From the NCBI RefSeq assembly GCF_019977315.1, contig NZ_AP024652.1:3658001-3722000 (forward strand): a DNA stretch of 64,000 nucleotides. The letters run 5' to 3'. The DNA is from Arthrobacter sp. StoSoilB22. GTDB lineage: Bacteria > Actinomycetota > Actinomycetes > Actinomycetales > Micrococcaceae. Of this stretch, positions 50,792-59,613 are shown one piece after another. Position 1 is the stretch's first letter, and each line of letters opens with the position of its first letter. The position numbers and the translations under genes are program-made. The notes below the pieces were generated by a model. The model had not been told where the DNA came from, did no database searches, and saw nothing but the letters and a program-made list of their open reading frames with translations.

Positions 50792-52192
50792 ATGGCGAAT
50801 CCGAGCCCCGGAAACTCGATCACCCTGCGCGTCGCCGCACCGTCGAGCTTCACCGCAACCAGCGAACTTGCCGCAGCAGTCGGCGCCGCCGGTGCAGCAA
50901 TCACCGCGCTGGACGTCACGGAATCCCACCACGAGAAGATCGTTGTTGACGTCACGTGCAACACCACCGATGACGACCACGCAGCCCGCGTGAAGGACGC
51001 TTTGAACGCACTCGACGGCGTCACGGTCCAGCACGTTTCGGACCGCACATTCCTCATGCACCTCGGCGGCAAGCTCGAGGTCGTCCCCAAAGTAGCCCTG
51101 CGCAACCGCGACGACCTCTCGCGTGCCTACACTCCCGGCGTCGCCCGCGTTTGCATGGCGATCGCAGAAGACCCGGCCGCCGCCCGTAACCTGACGGTCA
51201 AGCGCAACACCATCGCCGTCCTCACCGACGGTTCGGCCGTCCTGGGCCTGGGCAACATCGGCCCCGCCGCAGCCCTTCCCGTGATGGAAGGCAAGGCCGC
51301 ACTGTTCAAGCAGTTCGCCAACGTTGACGCCTGGCCGGTCTGCCTGGATACCCAGGACACCGAGGAAATCATCATGATCGCCAAGGCCATGGCCCCGGTC
51401 TACGGTGGCATCAACCTCGAAGACATCGCCGCACCGCGCTGCTTTGAGATCGAGAACCGCCTCCGCGAAGAACTGGACATCCCGGTGTTCCACGATGACC
51501 AGCACGGCACCGCGATTGTCACCCTCGCTGCCCTGGTCAATGCCCTCCGCGTTGTGGACAAGAAGCTCTCCGAGGTCAAGATCGTGGTCTCCGGCGTAGG
51601 CGCTGCCGGCTCGGCCATCATCCAGCTCCTCAAGGCCCAGGGCGCGCAGCACATCATCGCCGCCGGCCGTTCCGGCGCCATCCACTCCGGCGAGGAATAC
51701 GGCGACGAGCACCGCAGCTGGATCGCCGCGAACACCAACGAAGAAGGCTTCTCCGGAAGCCTGCATGACGCCCTCAAGGGTGCGGACGTGTTCATCGGCG
51801 TCAGCGCCCCGCACGTGATCGGCGAAGAGCAGGTTGCCTCCATGGCCGAGGACGCAATTGTGTTCGCCATGGCCAACCCGACCCCGGAAATTGACCCCGT
51901 TGTAGCGTCCAAGCACGCAGCCGTGGTTGCTACCGGCCGCAGCGACTTCCCCAACCAGATCAACAACGTGCTGGCATTCCCCGGCTTCTTCCGCGGGCTG
52001 CTGGACGCAGGGGCCTCGGACATCACCCCGAACATGCTGGTGGCCGCCGCCGAAGCAATTGCCAACCGGGTGGCTGACGATGAGCTCAACGCGAGTTACA
52101 TTATCCCCAGCGTCTTCGATCCCCATGTTGCTGCCGATGTTGCTGCTGCGGTGGCAGCCGCCGCGCACGCAAACGCCGCCAGCGCGCTGTAG
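50792..52192 (+). CDS. NAD(P)-dependent malic enzyme with N-terminal ACT domain
   Basis: This is a 466-residue enzyme that oxidatively decarboxylates malate to pyruvate. An ACT regulatory domain fills residues about 10-85, followed by the malic-enzyme catalytic part: [20 protein letters not shown] (Tyr about 110), [60 protein letters not shown] and the NAD(P) loop [19 protein letters not shown] 50792 follows an AGGAGG ribosome site; a longer in-frame reading would cover the palindrome. It heads a four-gene operon with malate synthase, an aldolase-like protein and allE, and turns glyoxylate-derived malate into pyruvate. Confidence 0.94.
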   Translation: MANPSPGNSITLRVAAPSSFTATSELAAAVGAAGAAITALDVTESHHEKIVVDVTCNTTDDDHAARVKDALNALDGVTVQHVSDRTFLMHLGGKLEVVPKVALRNRDDLSRAYTPGVARVCMAIAEDPAAARNLTVKRNTIAVLTDGSAVLGLGNIGPAAALPVMEGKAALFKQFANVDAWPVCLDTQDTEEIIMIAKAMAPVYGGINLEDIAAPRCFEIENRLREELDIPVFHDDQHGTAIVTLAALVNALRVVDKKLSEVKIVVSGVGAAGSAIIQLLKAQGAQHIIAAGRSGAIHSGEEYGDEHRSWIAANTNEEGFSGSLHDALKGADVFIGVSAPHVIGEEQVASMAEDAIVFAMANPTPEIDPVVASKHAAVVATGRSDFPNQINNVLAFPGFFRGLLDAGASDITPNMLVAAAEAIANRVADDELNASYIIPSVFDPHVAADVAAAVAAAAHANAASAL

Positions 52193-52226
52193 CACCAGCG
52201 CACCCTAGAAAAAGGAATCCGCTCAC

Positions 52227-53825
52227 ATGGCTATTACAGTCACTGATCCCCGGCCGATCGATCGCGCCGAGGAGATCCTCACCCCGGAGGCACTGGCCTT
52301 CATCGAAGAACTGCACACCCGCTTTGCCGGCACCCGTAATGACCTTCTGCAGGCCCGCAAGGCCAAGCGCCAGCAGGTTGCGGACACCTCCCGCCTCGAT
52401 TTCCTCCCGGAAACCCAGGACATCCGCGACGGCGACTGGAAGGTCGCCGAGGCACCTGCAGCTTTGCAGGACCGCCGCGTTGAGATGACCGGCCCGGCAA
52501 CCCCGGCCAAGATGGCCATCAACGCGCTGAACTCCGGCGCCAAGGTGTGGCTGGCTGACCTCGAAGACGCCAGCACGCCCACCTGGTCCAACGTTGTTGA
52601 CGCGATCCTCAACCTCCGCGACGCCGCCCGGGGCACTTTGAGCTTCACCTCCCCCGAGGGCAAGGAGTACCGTCTCCGCACGGACGCTCCCCTGGCAGTT
52701 GTGGTGGCCCGCCCCCGTGGCTGGCACATGGAGGAAAGCCATGTACTGCTCGACGGCGCCCCCGCCGTGGGTGCGCTGGTTGACTTCGGCCTGCACTTCT
52801 TCCACATCGCCAAGCAGTTGCTCGAAAACGGTCACGGCCCGTACTACTACCTCCCCAAGATGGAGAGCCACCTTGAGGCCCGCTTGTGGAATGACGTCTT
52901 CGTGTTCGCACAGGACTACCTCGGCGTTCCCCAGGGCAGCGTCCGCGCCACCGTGCTGATCGAGACCATCCCGGCAGCGTTCGAAATGGACGAGATCCTG
53001 TACGAACTGCGTGACCACGCAAGCGGCCTGAACGCCGGCCGCTGGGACTACCTCTTCAGCATCATCAAGTACTTCCGTGATGCCGGCGAAGAGTTCGTGC
53101 TCCCGGATCGCGCCACCGTGGCCATGACGGCACCGTTCATGCGCGCCTACACCGAACTCCTGGTCAAGACCTGCCACAAGCGCGGCGCCTTCGCCATGGG
53201 TGGCATGGCCGCCGTCATCCCCAACCGCAAGCAGCCGGATGTCACCGCCGCAGCCTTCGACAAGGTCCGCGCCGACAAGACCCGCGAAGCGAACGATGGC
53301 TTCGACGGCTCCTGGGTTGCCCACCCGGACCTGGTCCCCACCTGTCGCGAAGTCTTCGACTCCGTGCTGGGCGACCGGCCCAACCAGCTGGACAAGCAGC
53401 GCCCCGAGGTGAACGTCACCGCTGAGCAGCTGATCGACGTCGCCTCCGCCGGCGGCACCGTCACCGAGGCAGGCCTGCGCCTGAACCTCTACGTCGCCGT
53501 CGCCTACACCGGCGTGTGGATTTCCGGCAGCGGCGCAGTTGCCATCCACAACCTGATGGAAGACGCAGCGACGGCGGAGATCTCCCGCTCGCAGGTCTGG
53601 CAGCAGCTGCGGAACAAGTCCATCCTGGCGGACACGGGCAACACTGTTACCCGCGAACTGGTGACCAGGATCCTGGGCGAGGAAACCGAACGCCTGCGCA
53701 TTGAATTCGGCGACGAGAACTTCGCAAAGTACTACGAGCCTGCGTCCAAGCTGATCGAGGACATCTGCTTGTCCGACGATTACACGGACTTCCTCACCAC
53801 GCCCGCGTATGAGTTGGTGGGCTGA
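52227..53825 (+). CDS. aceB: Malate synthase A
   Basis: This 532-residue enzyme condenses glyoxylate and acetyl-CoA to malate. Isoform-A hallmarks are KVWLADLEDASTPTWSNVVD, ARPRGWHMEESHVLLDG (catalytic Arg about 161), ATVLIETIPAAFEMDEILYEL (metal Glu about 247), NAGRWDYLFSIIKYF and GSGAVAIHNLMEDAATAEISRSQVWQ (catalytic Asp about 449). The stop codon is one base before the next gene. Its place beside allE and uricase indicates use of purine-derived glyoxylate; isocitrate lyase is absent here. Confidence 0.96.
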   Translation: MAITVTDPRPIDRAEEILTPEALAFIEELHTRFAGTRNDLLQARKAKRQQVADTSRLDFLPETQDIRDGDWKVAEAPAALQDRRVEMTGPATPAKMAINALNSGAKVWLADLEDASTPTWSNVVDAILNLRDAARGTLSFTSPEGKEYRLRTDAPLAVVVARPRGWHMEESHVLLDGAPAVGALVDFGLHFFHIAKQLLENGHGPYYYLPKMESHLEARLWNDVFVFAQDYLGVPQGSVRATVLIETIPAAFEMDEILYELRDHASGLNAGRWDYLFSIIKYFRDAGEEFVLPDRATVAMTAPFMRAYTELLVKTCHKRGAFAMGGMAAVIPNRKQPDVTAAAFDKVRADKTREANDGFDGSWVAHPDLVPTCREVFDSVLGDRPNQLDKQRPEVNVTAEQLIDVASAGGTVTEAGLRLNLYVAVAYTGVWISGSGAVAIHNLMEDAATAEISRSQVWQQLRNKSILADTGNTVTRELVTRILGEETERLRIEFGDENFAKYYEPASKLIEDICLSDDYTDFLTTPAYELVG

Positions 53826-53826
53826 G

Positions 53827-55089
53827 ATGGGTTCATTCTCTTCCTCTGATCTGGCTCACATCGAATCCCAGCTCGAGGCGACGGACCAGTTGCTGGACCG
53901 CAACTACCCCGGCGACGACGGCTCGCGCCAGCCCATCCACACCGTCTACATCCCGGCCGACCGCTTCACGCCCACCTTCGTGGCGGACTGGGGCGCCCAG
54001 GCGCTGACGACGGCGGAGGCCCACGGTGGCCTGGAAAAGCTCGGTCAGCTGTTGGGCCAGGAGCCAGACCTCGCAATTGCTGTTGCGGAGCGTGTAGCTG
54101 CGAAGCTTTCTGCCGAACCGATCGAGGACCTGCGTTTGGACTTCGAAGACGGCTACGGTGACCGCGGCGACGAGGCAGAAGACGCCGACGCCGTTGCTGC
54201 CGCCCAGGCTGTTGCCGCTGCAGTTGCGGCCGGAACAGCTCCGCCGTTCATCGGCATCCGCTTCAAGTGCTTCGAAGCCCCCACTCGGGCCCGTGGCCTG
54301 CGGACGCTGGACCTCTTCGTCTCCACGTTGGCTGCCGCCGGGGAGCTCCCCGCAGGGCTGATCCTTACCTTGCCCAAGGTCACCACCGTGGCCCAGGTGC
54401 AGGCCATGGACTTCGCAGTGTCCCGCCTTGAGGAAGTCCTGGGACTCCCCGCTGGCCGGCTCCGTTTTGAGGTGCAGGTGGAAACGCCGCAGCTCATCAT
54501 CGGCGCAGACGGGAACTCTCCCGTGGCGCAGCTCCCCCACGTGGTTCCGGGCCGCATCAGCGCCCTGCACTACGGGACCTACGACTACAGCGCTTCGCTC
54601 GGAATTTCCGCGGAATACCAGTCCATGGAGCACCCAGTGGCCGACTTCGCCAAGCAGGTCATGCAGCTCGCTGTCGCCGGCACGGGCATCCGCCTGTCCG
54701 ACGGTTCCACCAACATCATCCCCGTGGGTGACGCTGTTGAAGACGCCTGGAAGCTGCATGGCCGCTTGGTCCGCCGCTCACTGGAAAACGGCTACTACCA
54801 GGGCTGGGACCTCCACGCCGCGCAGCTGCCCAGCCGCTTCTCGGCGTCATACGCTTTCTACCGCGAAGGCTTGCCCGCCGCGGCCCTGCGCCTCCGCAAC
54901 TACGTGGAGCGCACAGAAGGCGGCGTCATGGACGAGCCCGCCACGGCCCGCGCGTTGGCCGGCTTCGTCCTCCGCGGCGTCCAGTGTGGCGCAGTGGGGA
55001 CCGACGAGGTCAAGGCGCTTGCCGGCGTCGAACTTTCACAGCTGACCGCGCTGGCGCACCCGCGGCTCGCACAACCGACTTCCCACTGA
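53827..55089 (+). CDS. Aldolase/citrate-lyase-like TIM-barrel protein of unknown substrate (DUF6986 type)
   Basis: This is a 420-residue protein of the HpcH/HpaI aldolase-citrate lyase superfamily. IEDLRLDFEDGYGDRGDEAED (about 102-122) supplies an acidic metal site, FIGIRFKCFEAPTRARGLRTLDLF follows with Arg at the expected place, then GLILTLPKV, RLRFEVQVETPQLII (Glu about 222) and ALHYGTYDYSASLGI. It starts one base after malate synthase and 14 bp before allE, so it belongs to the glyoxylate/ureide operon. It shares its fold with malate synthase. Cleavage or condensation of a glyoxylate- or ureidoglycolate-derived compound is a reasonable guess, not demonstrated. Confidence 0.82.
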   Translation: MGSFSSSDLAHIESQLEATDQLLDRNYPGDDGSRQPIHTVYIPADRFTPTFVADWGAQALTTAEAHGGLEKLGQLLGQEPDLAIAVAERVAAKLSAEPIEDLRLDFEDGYGDRGDEAEDADAVAAAQAVAAAVAAGTAPPFIGIRFKCFEAPTRARGLRTLDLFVSTLAAAGELPAGLILTLPKVTTVAQVQAMDFAVSRLEEVLGLPAGRLRFEVQVETPQLIIGADGNSPVAQLPHVVPGRISALHYGTYDYSASLGISAEYQSMEHPVADFAKQVMQLAVAGTGIRLSDGSTNIIPVGDAVEDAWKLHGRLVRRSLENGYYQGWDLHAAQLPSRFSASYAFYREGLPAAALRLRNYVERTEGGVMDEPATARALAGFVLRGVQCGAVGTDEVKALAGVELSQLTALAHPRLAQPTSH

Positions 55090-55103
55090 TAGGAGCAACT
55101 CGA

Positions 55104-55916
55104 ATGGGCAAGTACTACTACCCGCAGGGCGGCCTGCCGCCGCAGACCCAACTGACCACCGAACGGGCCATCGTCACCGAGGCTTACACGGTGATCCCCA
55201 AGGGCGTCATGACGGACATCGTCACCAGCAACCTGCCGGGCTTCTCCAACACGCGCTCGTGGATCATCGCACGGCCAATCTCCGGCTTCGCCACCACGTT
55301 CTCCCAGCTGATCGTGGAGATCGCTCCGGGTGGCGGCGCACCGAAGGCCGAGTTCGAGTCCGGCGTTGAAGGCGTCATCTTCGTGACCAAGGGCCAGGTC
55401 AACCTCACCCTCGACGGCGAGCTGCACCACCTCGAAGAGGGCGGGTACGCCTACCTGGCCGCCGGTTCAGAGTGGGGCCTGGAGAACGTGTCCAACGACA
55501 TCGTCTCCTTCCACTGGATCCGCAAGGCCTACGAGCGGCTTGAAGGTTTCGAAGCCAAGTCCTTCGTCACCAACGAGAAGGACGTGGAGCCCACCTCCAT
55601 GCCGGACACCGACGACGTCTGGAAGACCACGCGCTTCACGGACTCCAGCGACCTCGCCCACGACATGCAGGTCAACATCGTCACGTTCCAGCCCGGCGGT
55701 GTGATCCCCTTCCCGGAGACGCACGTCATGGAGCACGGCCTGTACGTCCTGGAGGGCAAGGCCATGTACTTGCTCAACAACGACTGGGTTGAGGTGGAGG
55801 CCGGCGACTTCATGTGGCTGCGTGCTTTCTGCCCGCAGGCTTGCTACGCGGGTGGTCCGGGCGAGTTCCGTTACCTGCTGTACAAAGACATGAACCGCCA
55901 GGTGAAGCTCACCTGA
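55104..55916 (+). CDS. allE: (S)-ureidoglycine aminohydrolase (bicupin)
   Basis: This 270-residue bicupin releases ammonia from (S)-ureidoglycine to give (S)-ureidoglycolate. The N-terminal cupin spans about 45-130 (FSQLIVEIAPGGGAP to GLENVSNDIVSFHWI), and the C-terminal catalytic cupin has VNIVTFQPGGVIPFPETHVMEHGLYVLEGKAMY (metal ligands Glu and His, about 192-224) and a final WLRAFCPQACYAGGPGEFRYLLYKDMNRQV. AGGAG precedes ATG 55104. It is the last gene of the malic-enzyme operon. Allantoinase and allantoate amidohydrolase are not in the window. Confidence 0.95.
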   Translation: MGKYYYPQGGLPPQTQLTTERAIVTEAYTVIPKGVMTDIVTSNLPGFSNTRSWIIARPISGFATTFSQLIVEIAPGGGAPKAEFESGVEGVIFVTKGQVNLTLDGELHHLEEGGYAYLAAGSEWGLENVSNDIVSFHWIRKAYERLEGFEAKSFVTNEKDVEPTSMPDTDDVWKTTRFTDSSDLAHDMQVNIVTFQPGGVIPFPETHVMEHGLYVLEGKAMYLLNNDWVEVEAGDFMWLRAFCPQACYAGGPGEFRYLLYKDMNRQVKLT

Positions 55917-55927
55917 TGTGCGCCGAG

Positions 55928-55973
55928 ATCGCCGGAAAGCTGCCAGTTCGCTGGAGCTATCCGGCGATTTAGC
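55928..55973 (+). terminator. Hairpin with TTCG tetraloop after allE
   Basis: A stepped stem (ATCGCCGGA/TCCGGCGAT, AGCT/AGCT, CCAG/CTGG) closes on TTCG, with single-base mismatches between blocks. Only a short TT follows. It separates convergent allE and the small membrane-protein gene. Confidence 0.7.
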
Positions 55974-55988
55974 GTTTCTCCGGCGAAC

Positions 55989-56297
55989 TCAGCGATTCTG
56001 GTGACGGCGGCGGCCGATTCTGAGCCCCGCCCAGAACGCGAGGACCAACAGGCCCAGGACTGTCACGGCGAGCCCGAGCTGCGTCCCTTGGCTGACCATG
56101 GCCGCGCCGTTCCCGATGAACACTGTCTCGCTCAGCGGCGCATAGGCGAACCAGCCGAAGTCCGTGCTCTGGTTGTTCCACGCCACCACCACCCCCACGA
56201 TCACGGCGATCAAGCCCAGCAAAGGCACGACGACGGCAGAGACTCTGCGTGCAGGCCGCGGTGTGTTGTGTTCCCCAAGTGTGTTGTTGTCCCCCAT
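55989..56297 (-). CDS. Small two-helix membrane protein, hypothetical
   Basis: This 102-residue protein has a charged N-terminus, a membrane helix at about 19-42 (VSAVVVPLLGLIAVIVGVVV), an extracellular loop with WNNQSTDFGWFAYAPLSETVF, a second helix (LGLAVTVLGLLVLAFWAGL) and a basic tail RIGRRRHQNR. No family is recognised beyond generic actinobacterial membrane proteins. It lies 9 bp after the MmcQ/YjbR gene, in the same transcript. Confidence 0.75.
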   Translation of the reverse strand: MGDNNTLGEHNTPRPARRVSAVVVPLLGLIAVIVGVVVAWNNQSTDFGWFAYAPLSETVFIGNGAAMVSQGTQLGLAVTVLGLLVLAFWAGLRIGRRRHQNR

Positions 56298-56306
56298 GGC
56301 CCGAGT

Positions 56307-56627
56307 CTAGTCTGCGTGCCGACCCGACGGGGCGCCGGCGATTCTGTAAGACTCCTGGAGCAGTTCGTCGAGCTCGTCCGTCTCGATTCGTTCGAGCCGG
56401 ACCAGCAGGAGCTTCGGGGATTGCTCGTGATGCGGGGTCCAGAAGAAGGTATCCGGTTCCATGGCTGCGAGCGCCTCGCGTTCATCAGTCTTGACCGTGA
56501 CAACCCCCTCTTCCCAGATCCGTGCCATGAGGGACTTGGCAAACCATGCCGGCTGCCCCCAGCTCAGTCGTTCGCTGACGCCCGGCATGTCCAGGCAGAT
56601 TCTCCTGACATCCTCTTCTGTGGCCAT
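56307..56627 (-). CDS. MmcQ/YjbR-family protein
   Basis: This 106-residue protein of the YjbR fold has ICLDMPGVSERLSWGQPAWF (residues about 10-29), then MARIWEEGVVTVKTDEREALAAMEPDTFFWTPHH and LERIETDELDELLQESYRIAG. Such small DNA-binding-like proteins are widespread, and their biochemical role is unsettled. It is translated from ATG 56627, divergent from the DinB-like gene; the gap between them carries repeated TCCGGCGAAGTCGC motifs. Confidence 0.88.
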   Translation of the reverse strand: MATEEDVRRICLDMPGVSERLSWGQPAWFAKSLMARIWEEGVVTVKTDEREALAAMEPDTFFWTPHHEQSPKLLLVRLERIETDELDELLQESYRIAGAPSGRHAD

Positions 56628-56662
56628 GGTTCACTGTGGCATTGGCGTTCATGCTGCCGCAA

Positions 56663-56751
56663 GCGACTTCGCCGGAAACGTGCTTGACCGCTGGAGGTGT
56701 GCGAGACCGCCGGACCTCTCCGGCGAAGTCGCACTGCTCCGGCGAAGTCGC
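56663..56751. repeat. Three 14-bp TCCGGCGAAGTCGC repeats, one inverted
   Basis: GCGACTTCGCCGGA at 56663-56676 is the inverse of two direct copies of TCCGGCGAAGTCGC at 56719-56732 and 56738-56751 (5-bp spacer). They fill the divergent gap 56628-56796. CCGGCGA also recurs around 55963 and 55980. They could be operators or a dispersed repeat. Confidence 0.7.
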
Positions 56752-56796
56752 GCGGGGGCGGGTGGGGCGGGGCGGGAACGTGGATAGAGTGCACCC

Positions 56797-57426
56797 ATGG
56801 ATGACAAAGCCACGCTGCTCACTTATTTGCGACTCCGCAGGGCGGACCTGCTGGGGAAATTGGATGGCCTCAGTGAATACGATGCCCGGAGGCCCATGAC
56901 GCCCACGGGGACCAACCTGCTGGGCCTGGTAAAACACGTAGCCAGCGTGGAGTTGGGGTATTTCGGGGAAGTCTTCGGCAGGCCCAGCGGACGGGACTTG
57001 CCCTGGCTGGCCGAGGATGCCGAACCGGATTCCGATATGTGGGTGCCGGTGACCGAAACACGCGAGCAGATCCTGGAACTCCATCATTTCTCCGCCAAAC
57101 ACAGCGATGAAACCATCGAATCCCTCCCCTTGGATGCGCCGGGTGCGGTGCCATGGTGGTCGGAGGAGAAGAAGAACGTGACGCTGCACCAGATTCTGGT
57201 TCACATGTGTGTTGAGACAGCCCGGCACGCTGGGCACGCGGACATCATCCGCGAACTCATTGACGGCTCCATGGGGCAGAGGCCTGGGGATCCGAACATC
57301 CCCAGCCGGACCACGGAAGAATGGGCAGCCCACCGTGCACGCATTGAACAGGCAGCTCTGGAGGCGGGCCACAGCAAACCTGAAACTTCACAGCCCCCGC
57401 ATATCTTGGGCAAACCTCCGGCGTAG
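56797..57426 (+). CDS. DinB-family/DUF664 protein
   Basis: This 209-residue four-helix protein shows LTYLRLRRADLLGKLDGLSEYDAR, GTNLLGLVKHVASVELGYFGEVFG (first metal His about 48) and TLHQILVHMCVETARHAGHADIIRELIDG (His about 132 and 144), the three-His metal site of DinB/YfiT-like thiol transferases. Mycothiol-dependent members are common in actinobacteria, which makes a mycothiol or bacillithiol-type conjugation role plausible. It begins downstream of the triple repeat and ends 22 bp before the NAGPA gene. Confidence 0.9.
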   Translation: MDDKATLLTYLRLRRADLLGKLDGLSEYDARRPMTPTGTNLLGLVKHVASVELGYFGEVFGRPSGRDLPWLAEDAEPDSDMWVPVTETREQILELHHFSAKHSDETIESLPLDAPGAVPWWSEEKKNVTLHQILVHMCVETARHAGHADIIRELIDGSMGQRPGDPNIPSRTTEEWAAHRARIEQAALEAGHSKPETSQPPHILGKPPA

Positions 57427-57448
57427 CCTCGCTCCGTAGAAATGAGGC

Positions 57449-58435
57449 ATGACTTCTCCACAGACTGAACACCGTAAGGGCGGCCGGACACGGCGCGCCG
57501 TGATCTCCGCCGTTCTGGCGGTCACTCTCTCTGCCGGGGGTGCCGCCGCCTGGGCCCTGGACCGGTTTGTGGTCCCACACGCTGAGATCACCAACGTCTC
57601 CGAATACGAGGCGAGCCAGGCCGGCACCACAACAACAACGACGGCGGATGAGGCTTCCGCAGAAACGTCGGCGAGCGCCGTGGTCACCGATACGTCCTAC
57701 GCCTCCGGGGACACGGGGGTCACCATCTCCACGGTGACCACAGGCACCGGTGACGACACCGTGACGTACTACGTTGCCGACGTCGTGCTTGATGATGCCA
57801 CCACGCTGAAGTCGGCGTTTGCCGAGGACACGTACGGCGAGAACATCACCGAAACTACATCCGCGATCGCCGAGGACCATAACGCCATTTTCGCGATCAA
57901 CGGCGACTATTACGGCTTCCGGGACACCGGCATCGTGATCCGTAACGGCGTGGTGTACCGGGACGAGGGCGCGCGGCCGGGCTTGGCGTTCTACAAGGAC
58001 GGCACGGTCAAGGTTTACGACGAGACCACAACTACCGCTGATCAGCTCATCGCGGACGGCGTGTGGAACACGCTCTCGTTCGGGCCGTCGCTGCTGGACA
58101 ACGGTCAGATCGCGTCCGGCATCGAGGACGTGGAGGTTGATACGAACTTCGGCAACCACTCCATCCAGGGCGAACAGCCGCGCACCGCTGTAGGTGTCAT
58201 CGATGAGAACCACCTGGTGTTCGTGGTGGTGGATGGCCGCAGCCCCGGCTACAGCTCCGGCGTCACCATGTCCGGCCTGGCCCAGATCATGAAGGACCTG
58301 GGCGCCACCACCGCGTACAACGTGGACGGCGGCGGCTCCTCCACCATGTACTTCAACGGCTCCCTGGTGAACAACCCGCTCGGCGAAAACAAAGAGCGCG
58401 GCACCTCGGACATCCTCTACATCGCCCAGTCATGA
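57449..58435 (+). CDS. NAGPA-domain (phosphodiester glycosidase) exported protein
   Basis: This 328-residue protein has an N-terminal membrane anchor (VISAVLAVTLSAGGAAAWAL, about 18-37), a Thr/Ala/Ser-rich spacer and a phosphodiester-glycosidase domain: AIFAINGDYYGFRDTGIVIRNG (about 147-168), SFGPSLLDNG and AYNVDGGGSSTMYFNG near the end. Members hydrolyse sugar-phosphodiester bonds in envelope polymers. It overlaps the next gene by four bases, starting a run of coupled genes to 61126. Confidence 0.9.
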   Translation: MTSPQTEHRKGGRTRRAVISAVLAVTLSAGGAAAWALDRFVVPHAEITNVSEYEASQAGTTTTTTADEASAETSASAVVTDTSYASGDTGVTISTVTTGTGDDTVTYYVADVVLDDATTLKSAFAEDTYGENITETTSAIAEDHNAIFAINGDYYGFRDTGIVIRNGVVYRDEGARPGLAFYKDGTVKVYDETTTTADQLIADGVWNTLSFGPSLLDNGQIASGIEDVEVDTNFGNHSIQGEQPRTAVGVIDENHLVFVVVDGRSPGYSSGVTMSGLAQIMKDLGATTAYNVDGGGSSTMYFNGSLVNNPLGENKERGTSDILYIAQS

Positions 58436-59613
58436 TCATCCTGATACCGGCCTACGAGCCGGACCACCAGCTCATCACGCTTGTGCGGAACCTCCAGACG
58501 GCTGACCCGTGGCTCACCATGGTGGTGGTGGATGACGGTTCAGGGCCGGACTATCAGGAAACGTTCGACGCCGTTTCGCGGCTTGGGTGCCACCTGCTCA
58601 GTTACGACGTGAACGGCGGAAAAGGCCACGCGCTCAAGAGTGGCTTTGCCTTCATCGCAGAGCGTTTTCCCGGCCACAACGTGGTGTGCGCGGACAGCGA
58701 CGGCCAACACGGAGTGGCCGACATTCTTGCCGTTGCCGACCGCGTCCGTCACGTCACGGCTGCAATGGTCCTGGGCTGCCGGAACTTCACCGGAAACGTC
58801 CCCGCCCGGAGCCGATTCGGCAATACAGTGACCCGGGGTCTGTTCAGGCTCGCCACCGGCCAAGGGATCACGGACACGCAAACCGGCCTCCGCGGGTACC
58901 GGGCTGACATGCTCCCGTGGTTGCTGACCGTGCGCGGCGAACGCTACGAGTACGAGCTGAACCTGCTGCTCGAGTCGAAGCAAGCCGGCTACGGCATCGT
59001 CACAGTGGAGATCGCAACCGTCTACCTGGACCACAATTCGGGCTCGCATTTCCGGCCCATCGCCGACTCCATCAGGATCTACGCCCCGCTGCTGAAGTTC
59101 CTGGGGTCCTCGCTGTCCGCATTCGTGGTGGACCTGGTGATGTTCCTGATCTTCAGCGCGTTCACGGACTCGCTGCTTCTGGCGGTGGTGGGAGCCCGTC
59201 TGGTCAGTGCCACGGTGAATTTCCTCATCAACCGCCGGATGGTCTTTGAGCACGGCAGGGACACCTCGTTCCGCGCCGCCGCCACAGGATACGTTGCGCT
59301 GGTTGTGGTCCTCCTGTCCGCAAACTACGCCGCTATGTGGACCCTCACCTCCCTCGCCGTTCCAGACGTGCTGGCCAAGCTTGCCACCGAGATGACGCTG
59401 CTGGGAGTCAGCTATGCAGTGCAACAGCGCTTCCTGTTTGCGCGCAAGGGACATGCCGCGTCAACGGTTCACGCCGCCCAAACAACAGGGCCCAAACCAT
59501 TGGAACCGACCGTGGTCGAAACACATATCCCAGCCTTGGTCCCGGCACAGTTTCAGCACAGCATGGTCGGGAAAAGTGGAGATCAATCCCCCAAGAGATT
59601 CCGGAGTAACTGA
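58432..59613 (+). CDS. GT2 glycosyltransferase fused to GtrA-like membrane domain
   Basis: This 393-residue fusion has a GT2 domain at residues 1-210: MIILIPAYEPDHQLITLVRN, VVVDDGSGPDYQETF, GGKGHALKSGF, the D-x-D motif in ADSDGQHG and GLRGYRADML. Four membrane helices of a GtrA domain follow at about 220-340. A Pro/Thr-rich tail ends it. Such proteins make and possibly flip a polyprenyl-phosphate sugar for decorating surface polymers. Overlap with both neighbours (4 bp and 1 bp) indicates tight coupling with NAGPA and DUF4956. Confidence 0.92.
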   Translation: MIILIPAYEPDHQLITLVRNLQTADPWLTMVVVDDGSGPDYQETFDAVSRLGCHLLSYDVNGGKGHALKSGFAFIAERFPGHNVVCADSDGQHGVADILAVADRVRHVTAAMVLGCRNFTGNVPARSRFGNTVTRGLFRLATGQGITDTQTGLRGYRADMLPWLLTVRGERYEYELNLLLESKQAGYGIVTVEIATVYLDHNSGSHFRPIADSIRIYAPLLKFLGSSLSAFVVDLVMFLIFSAFTDSLLLAVVGARLVSATVNFLINRRMVFEHGRDTSFRAAATGYVALVVVLLSANYAAMWTLTSLAVPDVLAKLATEMTLLGVSYAVQQRFLFARKGHAASTVHAAQTTGPKPLEPTVVETHIPALVPAQFQHSMVGKSGDQSPKRFRSN

